DNA of 64,000 bases, from contig SVMJ01000001.1 in the NCBI GenBank assembly GCA_015067485.1, forward strand, positions 62,001-126,000, in the 5' to 3' direction. This DNA comes from Oscillospiraceae bacterium. Its GTDB lineage: Bacteria; Bacillota; Clostridia; Oscillospirales; JAAYXM01. The notes under the pieces are model-generated. The model ran no database searches. It saw only the letters and a list, made by a program, of their open reading frames with translations, and was not told the DNA's origin. Positions within the stretch are counted from its first letter, which is position 1. Each line of letters starts with the position of its first letter. Below, one piece after another: positions 16,787 through 26,185 of the stretch. Position numbers and translations under genes: made by a program.

Positions 16787-18217
16787 TTAAACCTTCAAAT
16801 CTGCCGCAAAATCTACTTCATGTAGATATTTTTCAATTGCAGGTTTGACTTCATTTTCAAGGAAATCATCGACCTGTTCCGCACTACGCCCGATGTAATC
16901 TTTTGGATTCAGTTTGGCGCGAATCTCGCTCTCGGTCAAGCCGAACATCGGATCCTGTGCGATACGCTGAATCAAGTCATTCTCCAAGCCGTCTTCCTTC
17001 ACGCGTTTTCCCGCCGCAATGGAATGGGTGCGAATCCGTTCATGTAATTCCTGACGGTCTCCGCCCTTCTTCACCGCATCCATCATGATATTCTCGGATG
17101 CCATGAACGGGAGTTCGCTCATCACGTGTTTTTCAATTACCTTCGGATAGACAACAATACCATTCGCAATATTGAGATAGATATTCAAAATCGCATCAAT
17201 TGCAAGGAATGCTTCCGGAATAGAGATGCGTTTATTCGCAGAGTCATCCAAAGTTCTTTCAAACCACTGAGTCGATGCCGTGATCGCGGGATTCTGCGCA
17301 TCCACCATGACATAACGGGAAAGCGCGCAAATGCGCTCACTGCGCATCGGATTACGCTTATACGGCATTGCGGAAGACCCAATCTGTTTCTTTTCAAACG
17401 GCTCTTCCAGTTCTTTCAAGTGTGCAAGCAAGCGCAAGTCAGTTGCAAACTTGGAAGCACTCTGTGCAATTCCGGAAAGAGTCGACAAAATCTGTGCATC
17501 CAGTTTGCGGGAGTAAGTCTGCCCGGAAACCGCGAAACAAGACTTGTATCCCATCTTTTCCGCAATCAAATCTTCAAGTTTTTTAACCTTTTCATGGTCG
17601 CCGTCGAAGAGTTCCAAGAAACTCGCCTGTGTACCGGTAGTACCCTTAGAACCGAGCAAACGCATATTCTCAATGCGGTATTCCACTTCACTCAGATCCA
17701 TCAAGAGATCCTGGATCCAAAGTGTTGCACGCTTGCCGACCGAAGTCAGCTGAGCCGCCTGAAAATGCGTGAAGCCGAGAGTCGGCAGATCGCGGTATTG
17801 CTCCGCAAATTTGGAAAGCGCCGCAATGACACTCACCAAACGTTTCCGCACCAATTTAAGCCCTTCATCCATCAAAATGACATCGGTGTTATCACCGACA
17901 TAGCAACTGGTTGCGCCAAGATGGATGATTGGTTTTGCCTTCGGACACTGTTCCCCAAACGCAAGAACGTGTGCCATGACATCGTGGCGGACTTCTTTTT
18001 CTCTGCGCGCCGCGGTTTCGTAGTCCACCACATCACAATGCTCGATCATTTCATCGATCTGCTCACTCGTGATCGGAAGACCCAATTCCATTTCTGCCTG
18101 CGCCAAAGCGATCCAAAGTTTGTGCCAAGTGGTAAACTTTTTATCCGGCGAGAACAGATACAACATCTCTTCACTTGCATATCGGGAAGCAAGCGGAGAC
18201 TGATACTGATTGTTCAC
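16787..18217 (-). CDS. purB: Adenylosuccinate lyase
   Basis: Homotetrameric fumarase-superfamily enzyme that removes fumarate from SAICAR and from adenylosuccinate in purine synthesis. 476 residues. The signature loop GSSAMPYKRNP is present, along with LGATSCYVGDNTD and the TGTQASFLELF region. It begins with GTG at 18217 after AAAGGAGAAGTAACC. It lies 27 bp downstream of the aminotransferase gene and is probably in one unit with asnS and that gene, linking aspartate/asparagine and purine metabolism. Confidence 0.96.
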   Translation of the reverse strand: MNNQYQSPLASRYASEEMLYLFSPDKKFTTWHKLWIALAQAEMELGLPITSEQIDEMIEHCDVVDYETAARREKEVRHDVMAHVLAFGEQCPKAKPIIHLGATSCYVGDNTDVILMDEGLKLVRKRLVSVIAALSKFAEQYRDLPTLGFTHFQAAQLTSVGKRATLWIQDLLMDLSEVEYRIENMRLLGSKGTTGTQASFLELFDGDHEKVKKLEDLIAEKMGYKSCFAVSGQTYSRKLDAQILSTLSGIAQSASKFATDLRLLAHLKELEEPFEKKQIGSSAMPYKRNPMRSERICALSRYVMVDAQNPAITASTQWFERTLDDSANKRISIPEAFLAIDAILNIYLNIANGIVVYPKVIEKHVMSELPFMASENIMMDAVKKGGDRQELHERIRTHSIAAGKRVKEDGLENDLIQRIAQDPMFGLTESEIRAKLNPKDYIGRSAEQVDDFLENEVKPAIEKYLHEVDFAADLKV

Positions 18218-18244
18218 GGTTACTTCTCCTTTGTATCTTATCGT

Positions 18245-19522
18245 TTATGCTTCAAGCAGTTTGCTTACCGCCGCAAGACGTACACACAGGCAAAGCATAT
18301 TCATTGCTGCAGCAAGTTCCGGAACAGTCGGAAGCGTCGGCGCAATACGCAAGTTGGAATCCTTCGGATCAACGCCATACGGATAAGTTGCGCCTGCTTT
18401 TGTCATGACGACATTAGCGTCCTTTAAAAGTGCATGAACCTTCTTTGCACAACCGGGCAAAACATCCAGGCTGACAAAGTAACCGCCGTTCGGACGTACC
18501 CAAGATGCGATCCCGAGACCGGAGAGTTCTTTTTCCAAAGTATCGCATACAATGTCAAACTTCGGTTTGAGCAATGCTGCCTGTTTCTTCATATGTGCAT
18601 GAACGCCGTCTGCATCCTTGAAGTACTTGACATGGCGGTACTGGTTGATCTTGTCCGGACCGATGGTCTGGAATGTGATGATTTTCTTGACTGCATCCAG
18701 ATTTTCTTCACTTGCGACCATGACCGCAACACCGCCGCCCGGGAAGGAGATTTTGGAAGTGGATGCAAATTCAAACACCATATTCGGATTGCCCGCTTCT
18801 TTACATGCAGAAAGGATTTCTTTGAGTTGATCCGGAGTGTCGGTCAAATCATGTACACAGTATGCGTTATCCCAGAAAATGCGGAAATCTTTTGCCGCCG
18901 GCTTCAAATTTGCGAAACGGGTAACAACTTCATCCGCGTATGTGATGCCCTGGGGGTTGGAGTACTTCGGAACGCACCAAATCCCCTTGACAGAAGCATC
19001 TGTGGAGACGAGTTTTTCAACTGTGTCCATATCTGGGCCATCATGATTCATTTCGACCGGGATCATTTTGATACCGAATGCTTCGCAAACCGCGAAGTGG
19101 CGGTCATAACCCGGACTCGGGCACAGGAACTTGATTTCTCCCTGCTGAGACCACGGCTTTTCGCCCAAGATACCAAAGAGCATTGCGCGTGCGATGGTAT
19201 CGTACATCATATTAAGGCTGGAGTTTCCGCCCACCAAAACTTCACTTGCAGAAACGCCAAGAAGTTCCGCAAACATTGCTTTCATCGGAGCAATTCCATC
19301 GAGACCGCCATAGTTACGCAAGTCGGTTCCGTTCAAGACCGCTTCGTCCGATGTGCTGACTGCAGTAAGCAGTCCTTCACACAGATCTAACTGATCTGCG
19401 CCCGGTTTTCCGCGCGACATATCAAGATTGAGCCCAAGAGCACTCTGTTCTTTGTATTTCGCTTCCAGTTCTGCTTTCAGAGCCTCAAGCTCTGCCTTGC
19501 TCATGTTTTTATATTCAGCCAT
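18245..19522 (-). CDS. PLP-dependent aminotransferase, probable aspartate aminotransferase (MocR-related class)
   Basis: 425-residue fold-type I aminotransferase. The PLP lysine is in FASTSKISFPGGGVAVM, with NSSLNMMYD and KYSNPQGITY upstream and NLRIAPT as the substrate-arginine region. The overall pattern, including MSRGKPGADQLDLC near the N-terminus, matches the bacterial group annotated as aspartate aminotransferase (formerly called MocR-like aminotransferase). Placement between asnS and purB, both of which handle aspartate-derived nitrogen, fits that substrate, but it is not proven. The ATG at 19522 follows TTTTTGGAGGAAACAG. Confidence 0.85.
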   Translation of the reverse strand: MAEYKNMSKAELEALKAELEAKYKEQSALGLNLDMSRGKPGADQLDLCEGLLTAVSTSDEAVLNGTDLRNYGGLDGIAPMKAMFAELLGVSASEVLVGGNSSLNMMYDTIARAMLFGILGEKPWSQQGEIKFLCPSPGYDRHFAVCEAFGIKMIPVEMNHDGPDMDTVEKLVSTDASVKGIWCVPKYSNPQGITYADEVVTRFANLKPAAKDFRIFWDNAYCVHDLTDTPDQLKEILSACKEAGNPNMVFEFASTSKISFPGGGVAVMVASEENLDAVKKIITFQTIGPDKINQYRHVKYFKDADGVHAHMKKQAALLKPKFDIVCDTLEKELSGLGIASWVRPNGGYFVSLDVLPGCAKKVHALLKDANVVMTKAGATYPYGVDPKDSNLRIAPTLPTVPELAAAMNMLCLCVRLAAVSKLLEA

Positions 19523-19558
19523 TCTGTTTCCTCCAAAAAGAATCTGATTCAATAAATT

Positions 19559-20950
19559 TTATTCGCAGATCTGCCCTGTCGTTCTCGGGAACGCAATAAC
19601 GTCACGGATATTCGTAACGCCGGTAAGGTACATAATCATACGCTCAAACCCGAGACCGAAGCCTGCATGGCGGGTACCGCCGTATTTACGCAGATCCATA
19701 TACCAGCCGTAATCTGCCGGATTGAGTCCAAGTTCTGCAATGCGTGCTTCCAAACGGTCGTAGCGCTCTTCACGCTGACTGCCACCGATCAACTCACCGA
19801 TGCCCGGAACGAACAGGTCCATCGCCGCAACGGTCTTGTTGTCTTCATTCATACGCATATAGAATGCCTTGATTTCCTTCGGATAGTTGATGAGGAACAT
19901 GGGTTTTCCCATCACCTGTTCGGTCAGGAAGCGTTCATGTTCGGTCTGCAAGTCGCAACCCCAAAAGACCGGATATTCAAACTGATCCTTGTGCTGTTCC
20001 AAAATCTTGATGCCTTCGGTGTAATCCATAACACCAAATTCCGCATCCACGATTTTGGACAGACGTTCGATCAGACCGTTATCAAAGAACTGATTGAAGA
20101 ATGCCATTTCTTCCGGGCAAGTTTCAAGCACATAGCGGATGATGTATTTGACCATTGCTTCCGCAAGTTCCATATCATCATTCAAGTCTGCGAATGCGAT
20201 TTCCGGCTCGATCATCCAGAATTCCGCCGCATGACGAGCAGTATTGGATTTTTCTGCACGGAAAGTCGGACCGAATGTATAGGTTTTACCGAATGCAAGT
20301 GCAAAGGTCTCTGCTTCCAGCTGACCGGAAACGGTCAAATTGGTTTCGCGACCGAAGAAGTCTTTGCTAAAGTCCACAGCACCGTCTTCGGTTTTCGGAA
20401 GATCGTTCATATCCAGTGTGGTCACACGGAACATTTCACCCGCGCCTTCACAGTCGCTTCCGGTGATGATTGGGGTTTGTGCATAGACAAAGCCGCGTTC
20501 CTGGAAGAACTGATGAACCGCATATGCCGCCGCACTGCGGACACGGAACACCGCAGAGAATGTATTGGTACGCGGACGCAAGTAAGAGATTGTACGTAAG
20601 AATTCCATCGAATGACGCTTTTTCTGAAGCGGATAATCCGAAGTGGAAGCCCCTTCGATTTCAACTTCGCTTGCGCGAATTTCAAACGGCTGCTTTGCAT
20701 CCGGAGTCAAAATGACTTCACCTTTGACCACGATCGCACTACCCACGTTGAGTTTGACGATTTCTTTGAAATTCGCAAGGGATTCATCAATAACGATCTG
20801 GACACCTTTGAAGAAGGAACCATCGTTGAGTTCAATAAACCCGAATACTTTGGAATCGCGAACGGTTCTTACCCAACCGCCGATTGTAACGGTCTTTCCA
20901 CCATACACTTCGGTTTCGCGATACAGGGTTTTCACGTTTGTTAATTTCAT
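19559..20950 (-). CDS. asnS: Asparaginyl-tRNA synthetase
   Basis: Class IIb synthetase charging tRNA-Asn. 463 residues: an N-terminal OB-fold anticodon domain ([20 protein letters not shown]), then the catalytic core with motif 2 near [21 protein letters not shown] and motif 3 [15 protein letters not shown] close to the C-terminus. The leader after the promoter at 20980-21008 is only about 25 nt, too short for a T-box, so the gene is not regulated by that mechanism. It heads the probable asnS-aminotransferase-purB unit. Confidence 0.97.
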   Translation of the reverse strand: MKLTNVKTLYRETEVYGGKTVTIGGWVRTVRDSKVFGFIELNDGSFFKGVQIVIDESLANFKEIVKLNVGSAIVVKGEVILTPDAKQPFEIRASEVEIEGASTSDYPLQKKRHSMEFLRTISYLRPRTNTFSAVFRVRSAAAYAVHQFFQERGFVYAQTPIITGSDCEGAGEMFRVTTLDMNDLPKTEDGAVDFSKDFFGRETNLTVSGQLEAETFALAFGKTYTFGPTFRAEKSNTARHAAEFWMIEPEIAFADLNDDMELAEAMVKYIIRYVLETCPEEMAFFNQFFDNGLIERLSKIVDAEFGVMDYTEGIKILEQHKDQFEYPVFWGCDLQTEHERFLTEQVMGKPMFLINYPKEIKAFYMRMNEDNKTVAAMDLFVPGIGELIGGSQREERYDRLEARIAELGLNPADYGWYMDLRKYGGTRHAGFGLGFERMIMYLTGVTNIRDVIAFPRTTGQICE

Positions 20951-20979
20951 CTCTGCTCACTCCAATTACACGAAATAAC

Positions 20980-21008
20980 ATAATATATTATTTAACCACA
21001 TTTTCCAA
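20980..21008 (-). promoter_or_regulatory. Promoter of asnS
   Basis: Minus strand TTGGAA, 17 nt, TATTAT, between the phoR terminator and the asnS start codon. Confidence 0.6.
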
Positions 21009-21067
21009 AAAAAGTCTATATTTTTTATCAGAAAATAATTGTTTCTTTTGAACTTCCGCAAGACACG

Positions 21068-21107
21068 AAAAAGACCGCACCTTTGCATTTGCAAAGCGCG
21101 GTCTTTT
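21068..21107 (-). terminator. Terminator of the phosphate-response operon
   Basis: Downstream of the histidine kinase gene, the minus strand forms AAAGACCGC...GCGGTCTTT with an inner CTTTGC/GCAAAG helix, then TTTTTC. It separates this operon from asnS. Confidence 0.85.
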
Positions 21108-21115
21108 CCTGCTTT

Positions 21116-22015
21116 TCAGATGTTTGAAAATGTGACGCGAACCGTGGTTCCCACGCACTCTTCGCTCTGCAGAGTAATTGTCGCACGGTGCTGTTCGGCA
21201 ATGTGCTTGACGATTGCAAGTCCAAGCCCTGTACCACCCGTTTCCCTGCTTCTGCTTTTGTCAACACGATAAAATCGCTCAAAAATTCTTTTTTGATGTT
21301 TTTCCGAAATCCCAATTCCTGTATCCCGTACCATGAGATACGGTTTTCCGTTTTGTTTTCCCGTTTCAATGACTACCTCACCGTTCGGGGTGTTATATCG
21401 AATCGCATTGTCGCATAAATTGTAGATCAATTCTTCCAGCATGGTTCTGCTGCCGTCAACCGTGACCGAACTCCCTTCCGTGCGCAAATTCACGCCACGA
21501 CGCTTCGCGTGAAACACCAACAGTTCCATCGTATCAAGCGCCAGCTCATGAAGATCGATTTTCTCTGTTTCGAGCTTTGAGTTTGGCTCATCCAGTTCCG
21601 AAAGGCGAATGATATCACCAATCAGCGCGATCATCCGCCCCGCTTCTGCGTGGATTTTTCCGGCAAACGCCGGGATATCGTCTGCCTTCACCATTCCGTT
21701 TTCAATCATTTCCGCATATCCGGAAATCGAAGTGAGCGGTGTTTTCAACTCATGTGAAACGTTTGCGGTGAAGTCCTTTCGCATCTGCTCTGTGTCGCTT
21801 TTCTCAGAACTCTTTTCTCTTTTATGGCGCGAGCAAAAAATGGCCGCAACGAGCGAAATAGCGGATACAAGCACGAGAAACGATCCCGCTTGAAATGTAT
21901 AACGCAGCCATTGCTCCGACGAAAAAATGCCATGAAAGGCGGCCGCGAACATCGCACCTGCAAGCAACATCAAAACCGCAAGTTTCCACCACAGTTTTAA
22001 GACTTGTTTTCCCAT
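21116..22015 (-). CDS. Sensor histidine kinase, PhoR-like, with minimal sensor region
   Basis: 299-residue membrane kinase partner of the adjacent regulator. Two transmembrane helices (about 11-28 and 43-62) enclose only a dozen outside residues, then the DHp helix with the phosphorylated H88 in NVSHELKTPLTS, and the ATPase domain with NLCDNAIRYN (N box), DTGIGISEKH (G1) and GTGLGLAIV (G2). It lacks the large extracellular and PAS domains of Bacillus PhoR. The chosen ATG at 22015 lies 9 nt after GAGGAG; a GTG directly before it is also possible. The symporter and PhoU-like context suggests phosphate sensing, possibly through that partner. Confidence 0.85.
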   Translation of the reverse strand: MGKQVLKLWWKLAVLMLLAGAMFAAAFHGIFSSEQWLRYTFQAGSFLVLVSAISLVAAIFCSRHKREKSSEKSDTEQMRKDFTANVSHELKTPLTSISGYAEMIENGMVKADDIPAFAGKIHAEAGRMIALIGDIIRLSELDEPNSKLETEKIDLHELALDTMELLVFHAKRRGVNLRTEGSSVTVDGSRTMLEELIYNLCDNAIRYNTPNGEVVIETGKQNGKPYLMVRDTGIGISEKHQKRIFERFYRVDKSRSRETGGTGLGLAIVKHIAEQHRATITLQSEECVGTTVRVTFSNI

Positions 22016-22031
22016 CACAGCATTCTCCTCA

Positions 22032-22697
22032 TCACTCTTCAATTTTATAACCTACATTACGGACAGTTTTAATCAGCTTTCCCCAATAGCCGAGTTTTTG
22101 TCGCAGCGTTTTGATGTGCATATCAACCGTGCGGCTTTCACCTTCAAAATTGATTCCCCAAACGCGATCCATAATTTTTTCGCGTGAAAGGACAATTTTC
22201 TGATTTTGCAAAAAGAACTTCAGTAATTCGTACTCTTTGTATGTTAAATCGCACGGCTTTTCTTCCACAAAAACCATATGTCGGTCATCATCCATGCGGA
22301 TTCGTTCAAAGGTGAGCATTGTAATTTCATCGGTTTGTACGCGCCGCAGAACCGCCTTGACACGTGAAATCAATTCCATAATTCCAAATGGTTTGACCAA
22401 ATAGTCATCGGCACCGGAATCGAGTGCTTTTACCGTATCAAGTTCAGTAGCTTTTGCGGTCACCATAATCACCGGGATTTTTTTGGTTTGCGCATTTTCA
22501 CGAAGCCGTTTCAAAATGGCAAACCCGTCTTCCCCGGGAAGCATGATGTCGAGCAAAACCAATTCGGGAAGTTTCTCACTACATGCCGCAAAGAAACTTT
22601 CCGCTTCGCCGAATTCACAAATGGAATACCCACTGTTTTTGAGTGCATACCCTTCCATTTGGCGGATATTCTCATCATCTTCGACAATATAAATCAT
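22032..22697 (-). CDS. Response regulator, OmpR/PhoB family (PhoP-like)
   Basis: 221 residues. The receiver domain has the acidic pair ED at 6-7, the phosphoacceptor D50 in LVLLDIMLPGEDG and K102 in DDYLVKPFG; the winged helix begins near residue 125 with LTYKEYELLKFFLQN and ends RTVDMHIKTLRQKLG. Encoded between a Na+/phosphate symporter and its cognate kinase, it is most likely the phosphate regulator. Three TTTACA repeats upstream of the symporter gene are a plausible target for its own autoregulation. Confidence 0.9.
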   Translation of the reverse strand: MIYIVEDDENIRQMEGYALKNSGYSICEFGEAESFFAACSEKLPELVLLDIMLPGEDGFAILKRLRENAQTKKIPVIMVTAKATELDTVKALDSGADDYLVKPFGIMELISRVKAVLRRVQTDEITMLTFERIRMDDDRHMVFVEEKPCDLTYKEYELLKFFLQNQKIVLSREKIMDRVWGINFEGESRTVDMHIKTLRQKLGYWGKLIKTVRNVGYKIEE

Positions 22698-22711
22698 GGC
22701 GTATCACCTAC

Positions 22712-24457
22712 TTACAGCGAATACTTCTCCTTGTATTTTTCATAACGTTTGCTGAACAAGTTCTTATCGGAATGTTTGACTTCGTTTAAGTATTCGTGTG
22801 TCTCCAAACTACCGTGGGAAATTTCAATGATGCAAACCGCAATATTGGAACAATGGTCTGCAATTCGTTCGTAGTTGGTAATCAAATCGGAGAAGACAAA
22901 ACCTGTTTCGATAGTGCATTCGCCCGCCTGCAATCGGGAAACATGGTGTGCCTTCAACTGTGTTTTGAGCAAGTCAACCACCTGTTCAAGCGGTTCAATC
23001 TGAATTGCGAGTGTCAAGTCGTCCGCGGTAAAGGAATCGATTGCAAGATCAACGATTTCTTCAACTGCTTTGCGCGCAGTCATCAGTTCTTTCATTGCAT
23101 CATCCGAGAAAGTAATCTTCTTTTCATGGATTTCCAAAGCAACCTGCTGAACATTCACTGCATGGTCGCTGATTCGTTCCAAGTCACCAATGCAATGAAG
23201 CAATCTGGAAACTTCACGACTGTCTGCAACCGACAAATCTTTTCCGCTGATGCGAACAAGATATGTTCCGAGTTTATCTTCATACATATCAATTTCGGAT
23301 TCAACTTCTAAAACACGCTGTTCCATCTCGCCAGAATAAGAATCGAGCAAAGAGATTGCATCTTGCAAGTTTTTACGAGCAAGTTCTGCCATCTGATTGG
23401 TCAGACTTCTGCACTGTTCAATCGCAAAAGACGGGGTGTGAAGGAAGCGGTCATCCAGCTGACGGAACTTATCTTCCTTCACGTCATCGCGAACAGTAAG
23501 TTCTGCGAGTTTTTCCAGAAGTTTGGTAAACGGAAGCCAAGCAAATGCCGCCGCAACGTTATAAATCGTGTGGAAAATCGCGATATTAACCGGATTTGCC
23601 ATGGAATCAAGGAACGCAAAGTCAACCAACGAATCCACCACATAGAACAAAATCAGGAAAATAATTGCGCTGATTGCACTCGAATACAAATGAATCAAAG
23701 CAGAACGGCGTGCTTGCTTGTTGGTGCCGATTGATGCAAGCATTGCGGTAATGCAGGTACCGATGTTCTGACCCAAAACAATGGGGACTGCAGCAGCAAA
23801 CGGAACTGTTCCACTCATGGAAAGCGCCTGCAAAATACCGACTGAGGCCGAAGAACTCTGAATAATCATCGTAACGATCACACCACAGAGCAAACCGAGA
23901 ATCGGATTTTGGAATGCGACCAAAACATTCTTAAAGGTTTCATTTTCCGCAAGCGGTGCAACAGCGCCCGACATGATTTCCATACCGTACATCAAAACGC
24001 CAAAGCCAATCATGGTGATTGCAATATCACGCTTTTTGGCATTCTTGGTTGCCATTGTGATAATAACACCAATCAAAGCAAGAATCGGAGCGAGTGCTTC
24101 CGGTTTGAAGATAGCAACAAGCGGATTGCTGCCTTGAATACCGGTCAAACTCAAAATCCACGCGGTTGCGGTTGTACCGATTTTCGCGCCTAAAATAACA
24201 CCGACCGATTGGCTGAGCTGCATAATTCCTGCATTCACAAGACCAACAACCATAACCGTGGTCGCAGAAGACGACTGAATAACTGCAGTAACACCCGCAC
24301 CCAAAAGCAAAGCGCGGAACTTATTTGCAGTCAAACGCTCCATAATCTGTGTCAACTTACGTCCGGACTGTTTTTCCAGCGCTTTTCCCATGACATCCAT
24401 ACCGTACAGGAACAACGCAAGCCCACCGAACAAATTCAGCAACGAGAAAAAATCCAT
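22712..24457 (-). CDS. Na+/phosphate symporter with C-terminal PhoU-like domain
   Basis: 581-residue NptA-type protein. The N-terminal half is a membrane domain with the duplicated motif, IQSSSATTVMVVGLVNAG near residue 60 and IQSSSASVGILQALSMSG near 200, each followed by a GANIGTT-like stretch (GAKIGTT, GQNIGTC). The C-terminal 230 residues are a helical PhoU-like domain. It imports phosphate with Na+ and is first in an operon with the response regulator and kinase, preceded by PhoP-box-like repeats. In Clostridia this arrangement replaces or supplements the pst ABC system, which is not in the window. Confidence 0.93.
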   Translation of the reverse strand: MDFFSLLNLFGGLALFLYGMDVMGKALEKQSGRKLTQIMERLTANKFRALLLGAGVTAVIQSSSATTVMVVGLVNAGIMQLSQSVGVILGAKIGTTATAWILSLTGIQGSNPLVAIFKPEALAPILALIGVIITMATKNAKKRDIAITMIGFGVLMYGMEIMSGAVAPLAENETFKNVLVAFQNPILGLLCGVIVTMIIQSSSASVGILQALSMSGTVPFAAAVPIVLGQNIGTCITAMLASIGTNKQARRSALIHLYSSAISAIIFLILFYVVDSLVDFAFLDSMANPVNIAIFHTIYNVAAAFAWLPFTKLLEKLAELTVRDDVKEDKFRQLDDRFLHTPSFAIEQCRSLTNQMAELARKNLQDAISLLDSYSGEMEQRVLEVESEIDMYEDKLGTYLVRISGKDLSVADSREVSRLLHCIGDLERISDHAVNVQQVALEIHEKKITFSDDAMKELMTARKAVEEIVDLAIDSFTADDLTLAIQIEPLEQVVDLLKTQLKAHHVSRLQAGECTIETGFVFSDLITNYERIADHCSNIAVCIIEISHGSLETHEYLNEVKHSDKNLFSKRYEKYKEKYSL

Positions 24458-24525
24458 ATTTTCCCCTTTCCCTGCTACGCGCAGATAACACGATTTTTTA
24501 TACTACCTATATTTTACTGTTTTCA

Positions 24526-24565
24526 TGTAAAGGTTTCTTTCGTATCTATGTAAAAATTATGTAAA
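24526..24565 (-). promoter_or_regulatory. Putative PhoP box upstream of the phosphate operon
   Basis: On the minus strand TTTACA occurs at 24565-24560, 24554-24549 and 24531-24526. The first two are 11 bp apart (TTTACA, 5 nt, TTTACA), matching the Bacillus PhoP consensus TT(A/T/C)ACA with 11-bp phasing; the third is 23 bp further on, about two helical turns. The box ends 68 bp before the symporter ATG and overlaps the stop codon of the preceding gene. That the adjacent regulator binds here is inference. Confidence 0.55.
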
Positions 24566-25162
24566 GTCAACCAAGCAGACACGTGCAAGAATATCCAAAA
24601 ACTCTTCACGGGAAATAATCAAATTCACCGCTTCCAGCATTGCATTTGCGGTCATTTCAAGCGGAAGATTCAATTCTTTCAAAACCGCAGAGCGAAGTTG
24701 TGCGCTATCAGGCTTGCCGGAAAGTCCAAACTCATAGAACTCCGCTTTGGAAAAACCTGCATTGTTGCATGAAACTTCTCCGTCTTCAAATGTCGCACCT
24801 GCTCGCTCAAGTGCGATCAGAATATCTTCCGGGCGCATTCCTTCCACGCCGAGCAGTCCTTCTTTCGACGGTGCTGCTTTCCGTTTTTCTTTCCCTTCAA
24901 TTTGCGGGATATATGCATGTTTCACCTGTTCTTTGGGAAGCATCCCGCGTAAATGATTTCGAATCAGAAAGCCCGCTCGGTCGGAATCCGTCAGTATGAT
25001 AAGACCTCGTGTCTCCGCAATTCGCTTGAGAAGAGCACGTTTTTCCGCATCGTGAAAAATGCCGAAACCTGACGTTTCAATCACCTGTGTATCCACGATT
25101 TGCTTGAGTTTGTTGACATCGTATCTGCCTTCGACCAGAATACTCTCACGAATCTTTCTCAC
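24557..25162 (-). CDS. Toprim-domain protein related to ribonuclease M5
   Basis: 201 residues with the RNase M5/primase-type toprim fold: ILVEGRYDVNKLKQ (catalytic glutamate) and LIILTDSDRAGFLIRNHLR (the DxD pair), then a C-terminal DUF4093-like region. RNase M5 matures the ends of 5S rRNA in low-GC Gram-positives; clostridial members of this branch are annotated both as RnmV and as DUF4093 protein, so the exact substrate is uncertain. It starts with GTG overlapping the holA stop codon as GTGA. Confidence 0.8.
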   Translation of the reverse strand: MRKIRESILVEGRYDVNKLKQIVDTQVIETSGFGIFHDAEKRALLKRIAETRGLIILTDSDRAGFLIRNHLRGMLPKEQVKHAYIPQIEGKEKRKAAPSKEGLLGVEGMRPEDILIALERAGATFEDGEVSCNNAGFSKAEFYEFGLSGKPDSAQLRSAVLKELNLPLEMTANAMLEAVNLIISREEFLDILARVCLVDFT

Positions 25163-26169
25163 AGTGTCTCACCGCTTTCTGCCAAACGCGCAATGAACAC
25201 GCGGATAGCCGGGAAACTTTCTCCAGATTTGAGTTTCCGGTCGGTCTCCTCACACAAAAGCAGTGCATTTCTCAGCCACTCGACAGAAACACCGCGTACC
25301 GACTGCAGCATTTTTTTCGCCACAAAATCGCTTTTCATATTCCAAAGCAACATAAAATCCCGCACGGTTCCGCCGTTTTTCAGTACAAGCCCTGCACAGT
25401 AGAGTTGCCGCATTTGTTTGCCGATGAGCGACATCACCCCGATTGCGTTTTCTTTCATCGCATCAAGCGATTCGGTGATTTGGATCGCCTGCGCATAATC
25501 TTTTGCTACGATCGCTTTTGTAAGATCAAACACAATGGTTTCAAGGCAGGGTGAAACCACCGCATCAATGTCTTCTTTTTTGATGATTTCTTTTTTTGCG
25601 TACGCGGAGATCTTCTCAATTTCGGGCAACAAATTCCCCATCAGATTTCCGCATTGGAAGATCAGATGCTCACAAAGTTCGGTGCTAATATCGTGGTTTA
25701 AGTCGAGGAAATGCCGCTTAATCCAGGTGATCAGATCTGTTTGTGCCGCGCGTTGGAACTCGACTACCGCGCCAACTTTGCCGAAAAGAGAGAATAACTT
25801 CACTCGCTTATCCGGCTTCCATGTTTCGCCGAACACAAACACAAGAACACAAGTTTCCGGGATGTCCTGAATGAGCGCGGCGAAACGTTCGCGTACAGAT
25901 TCATTTGCTTTGAACAAATCATAGTCGCGAACCAAGACCATTTTTCGTTCCTGCATCACAGGATAAGAATCTACCGCTTCCTGCAAATCTTCGAATACGA
26001 CATTCTCGGAGAAAGTCTTAAAATTGAATTCTTCCAATCCGTCCCCGACTATTTTTTTCTTGAGCATAGCAAGATAATGCTCGCGCAAATACCACTCTTC
26101 CCCGTAAAACAGGTATAGACGGGCAAGATCATTTTGTTTGAAACTTTGTTTGAATGTTTGCCAGTCCAT
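25159..26169 (-). CDS. holA: DNA polymerase III subunit delta
   Basis: Clamp-loader subunit that opens the beta clamp. 336 residues, the usual length, with LYLFYGEEWYLREHYLAML at the N-terminus, the ATP-free AAA+ core (VLVRDYDLFK, VLVFVFGE) and the C-terminal helical collar domain (MSLIGKQMRQLYCAGLVL). It lies between an AEC carrier (16 bp upstream) and the toprim gene (4-bp overlap), so all three are probably on one transcript from the promoter at 27191-27219. Confidence 0.93.
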   Translation of the reverse strand: MDWQTFKQSFKQNDLARLYLFYGEEWYLREHYLAMLKKKIVGDGLEEFNFKTFSENVVFEDLQEAVDSYPVMQERKMVLVRDYDLFKANESVRERFAALIQDIPETCVLVFVFGETWKPDKRVKLFSLFGKVGAVVEFQRAAQTDLITWIKRHFLDLNHDISTELCEHLIFQCGNLMGNLLPEIEKISAYAKKEIIKKEDIDAVVSPCLETIVFDLTKAIVAKDYAQAIQITESLDAMKENAIGVMSLIGKQMRQLYCAGLVLKNGGTVRDFMLLWNMKSDFVAKKMLQSVRGVSVEWLRNALLLCEETDRKLKSGESFPAIRVFIARLAESGETL

Positions 26170-26185
26170 CCTGTCTCCTCCTTGT

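Noticed and set aside
17126-18427. Plus-strand open frame of 433 codons
   Set aside because: Antisense to purB, with no ribosome site and Arg/Cys/His-rich sequence; purB has intact family motifs.
20951-21067. Possible T-box leader before asnS
   Set aside because: The promoter at 20980-21008 leaves only about 25 nt of leader, and I see no T-box core or specifier loop.
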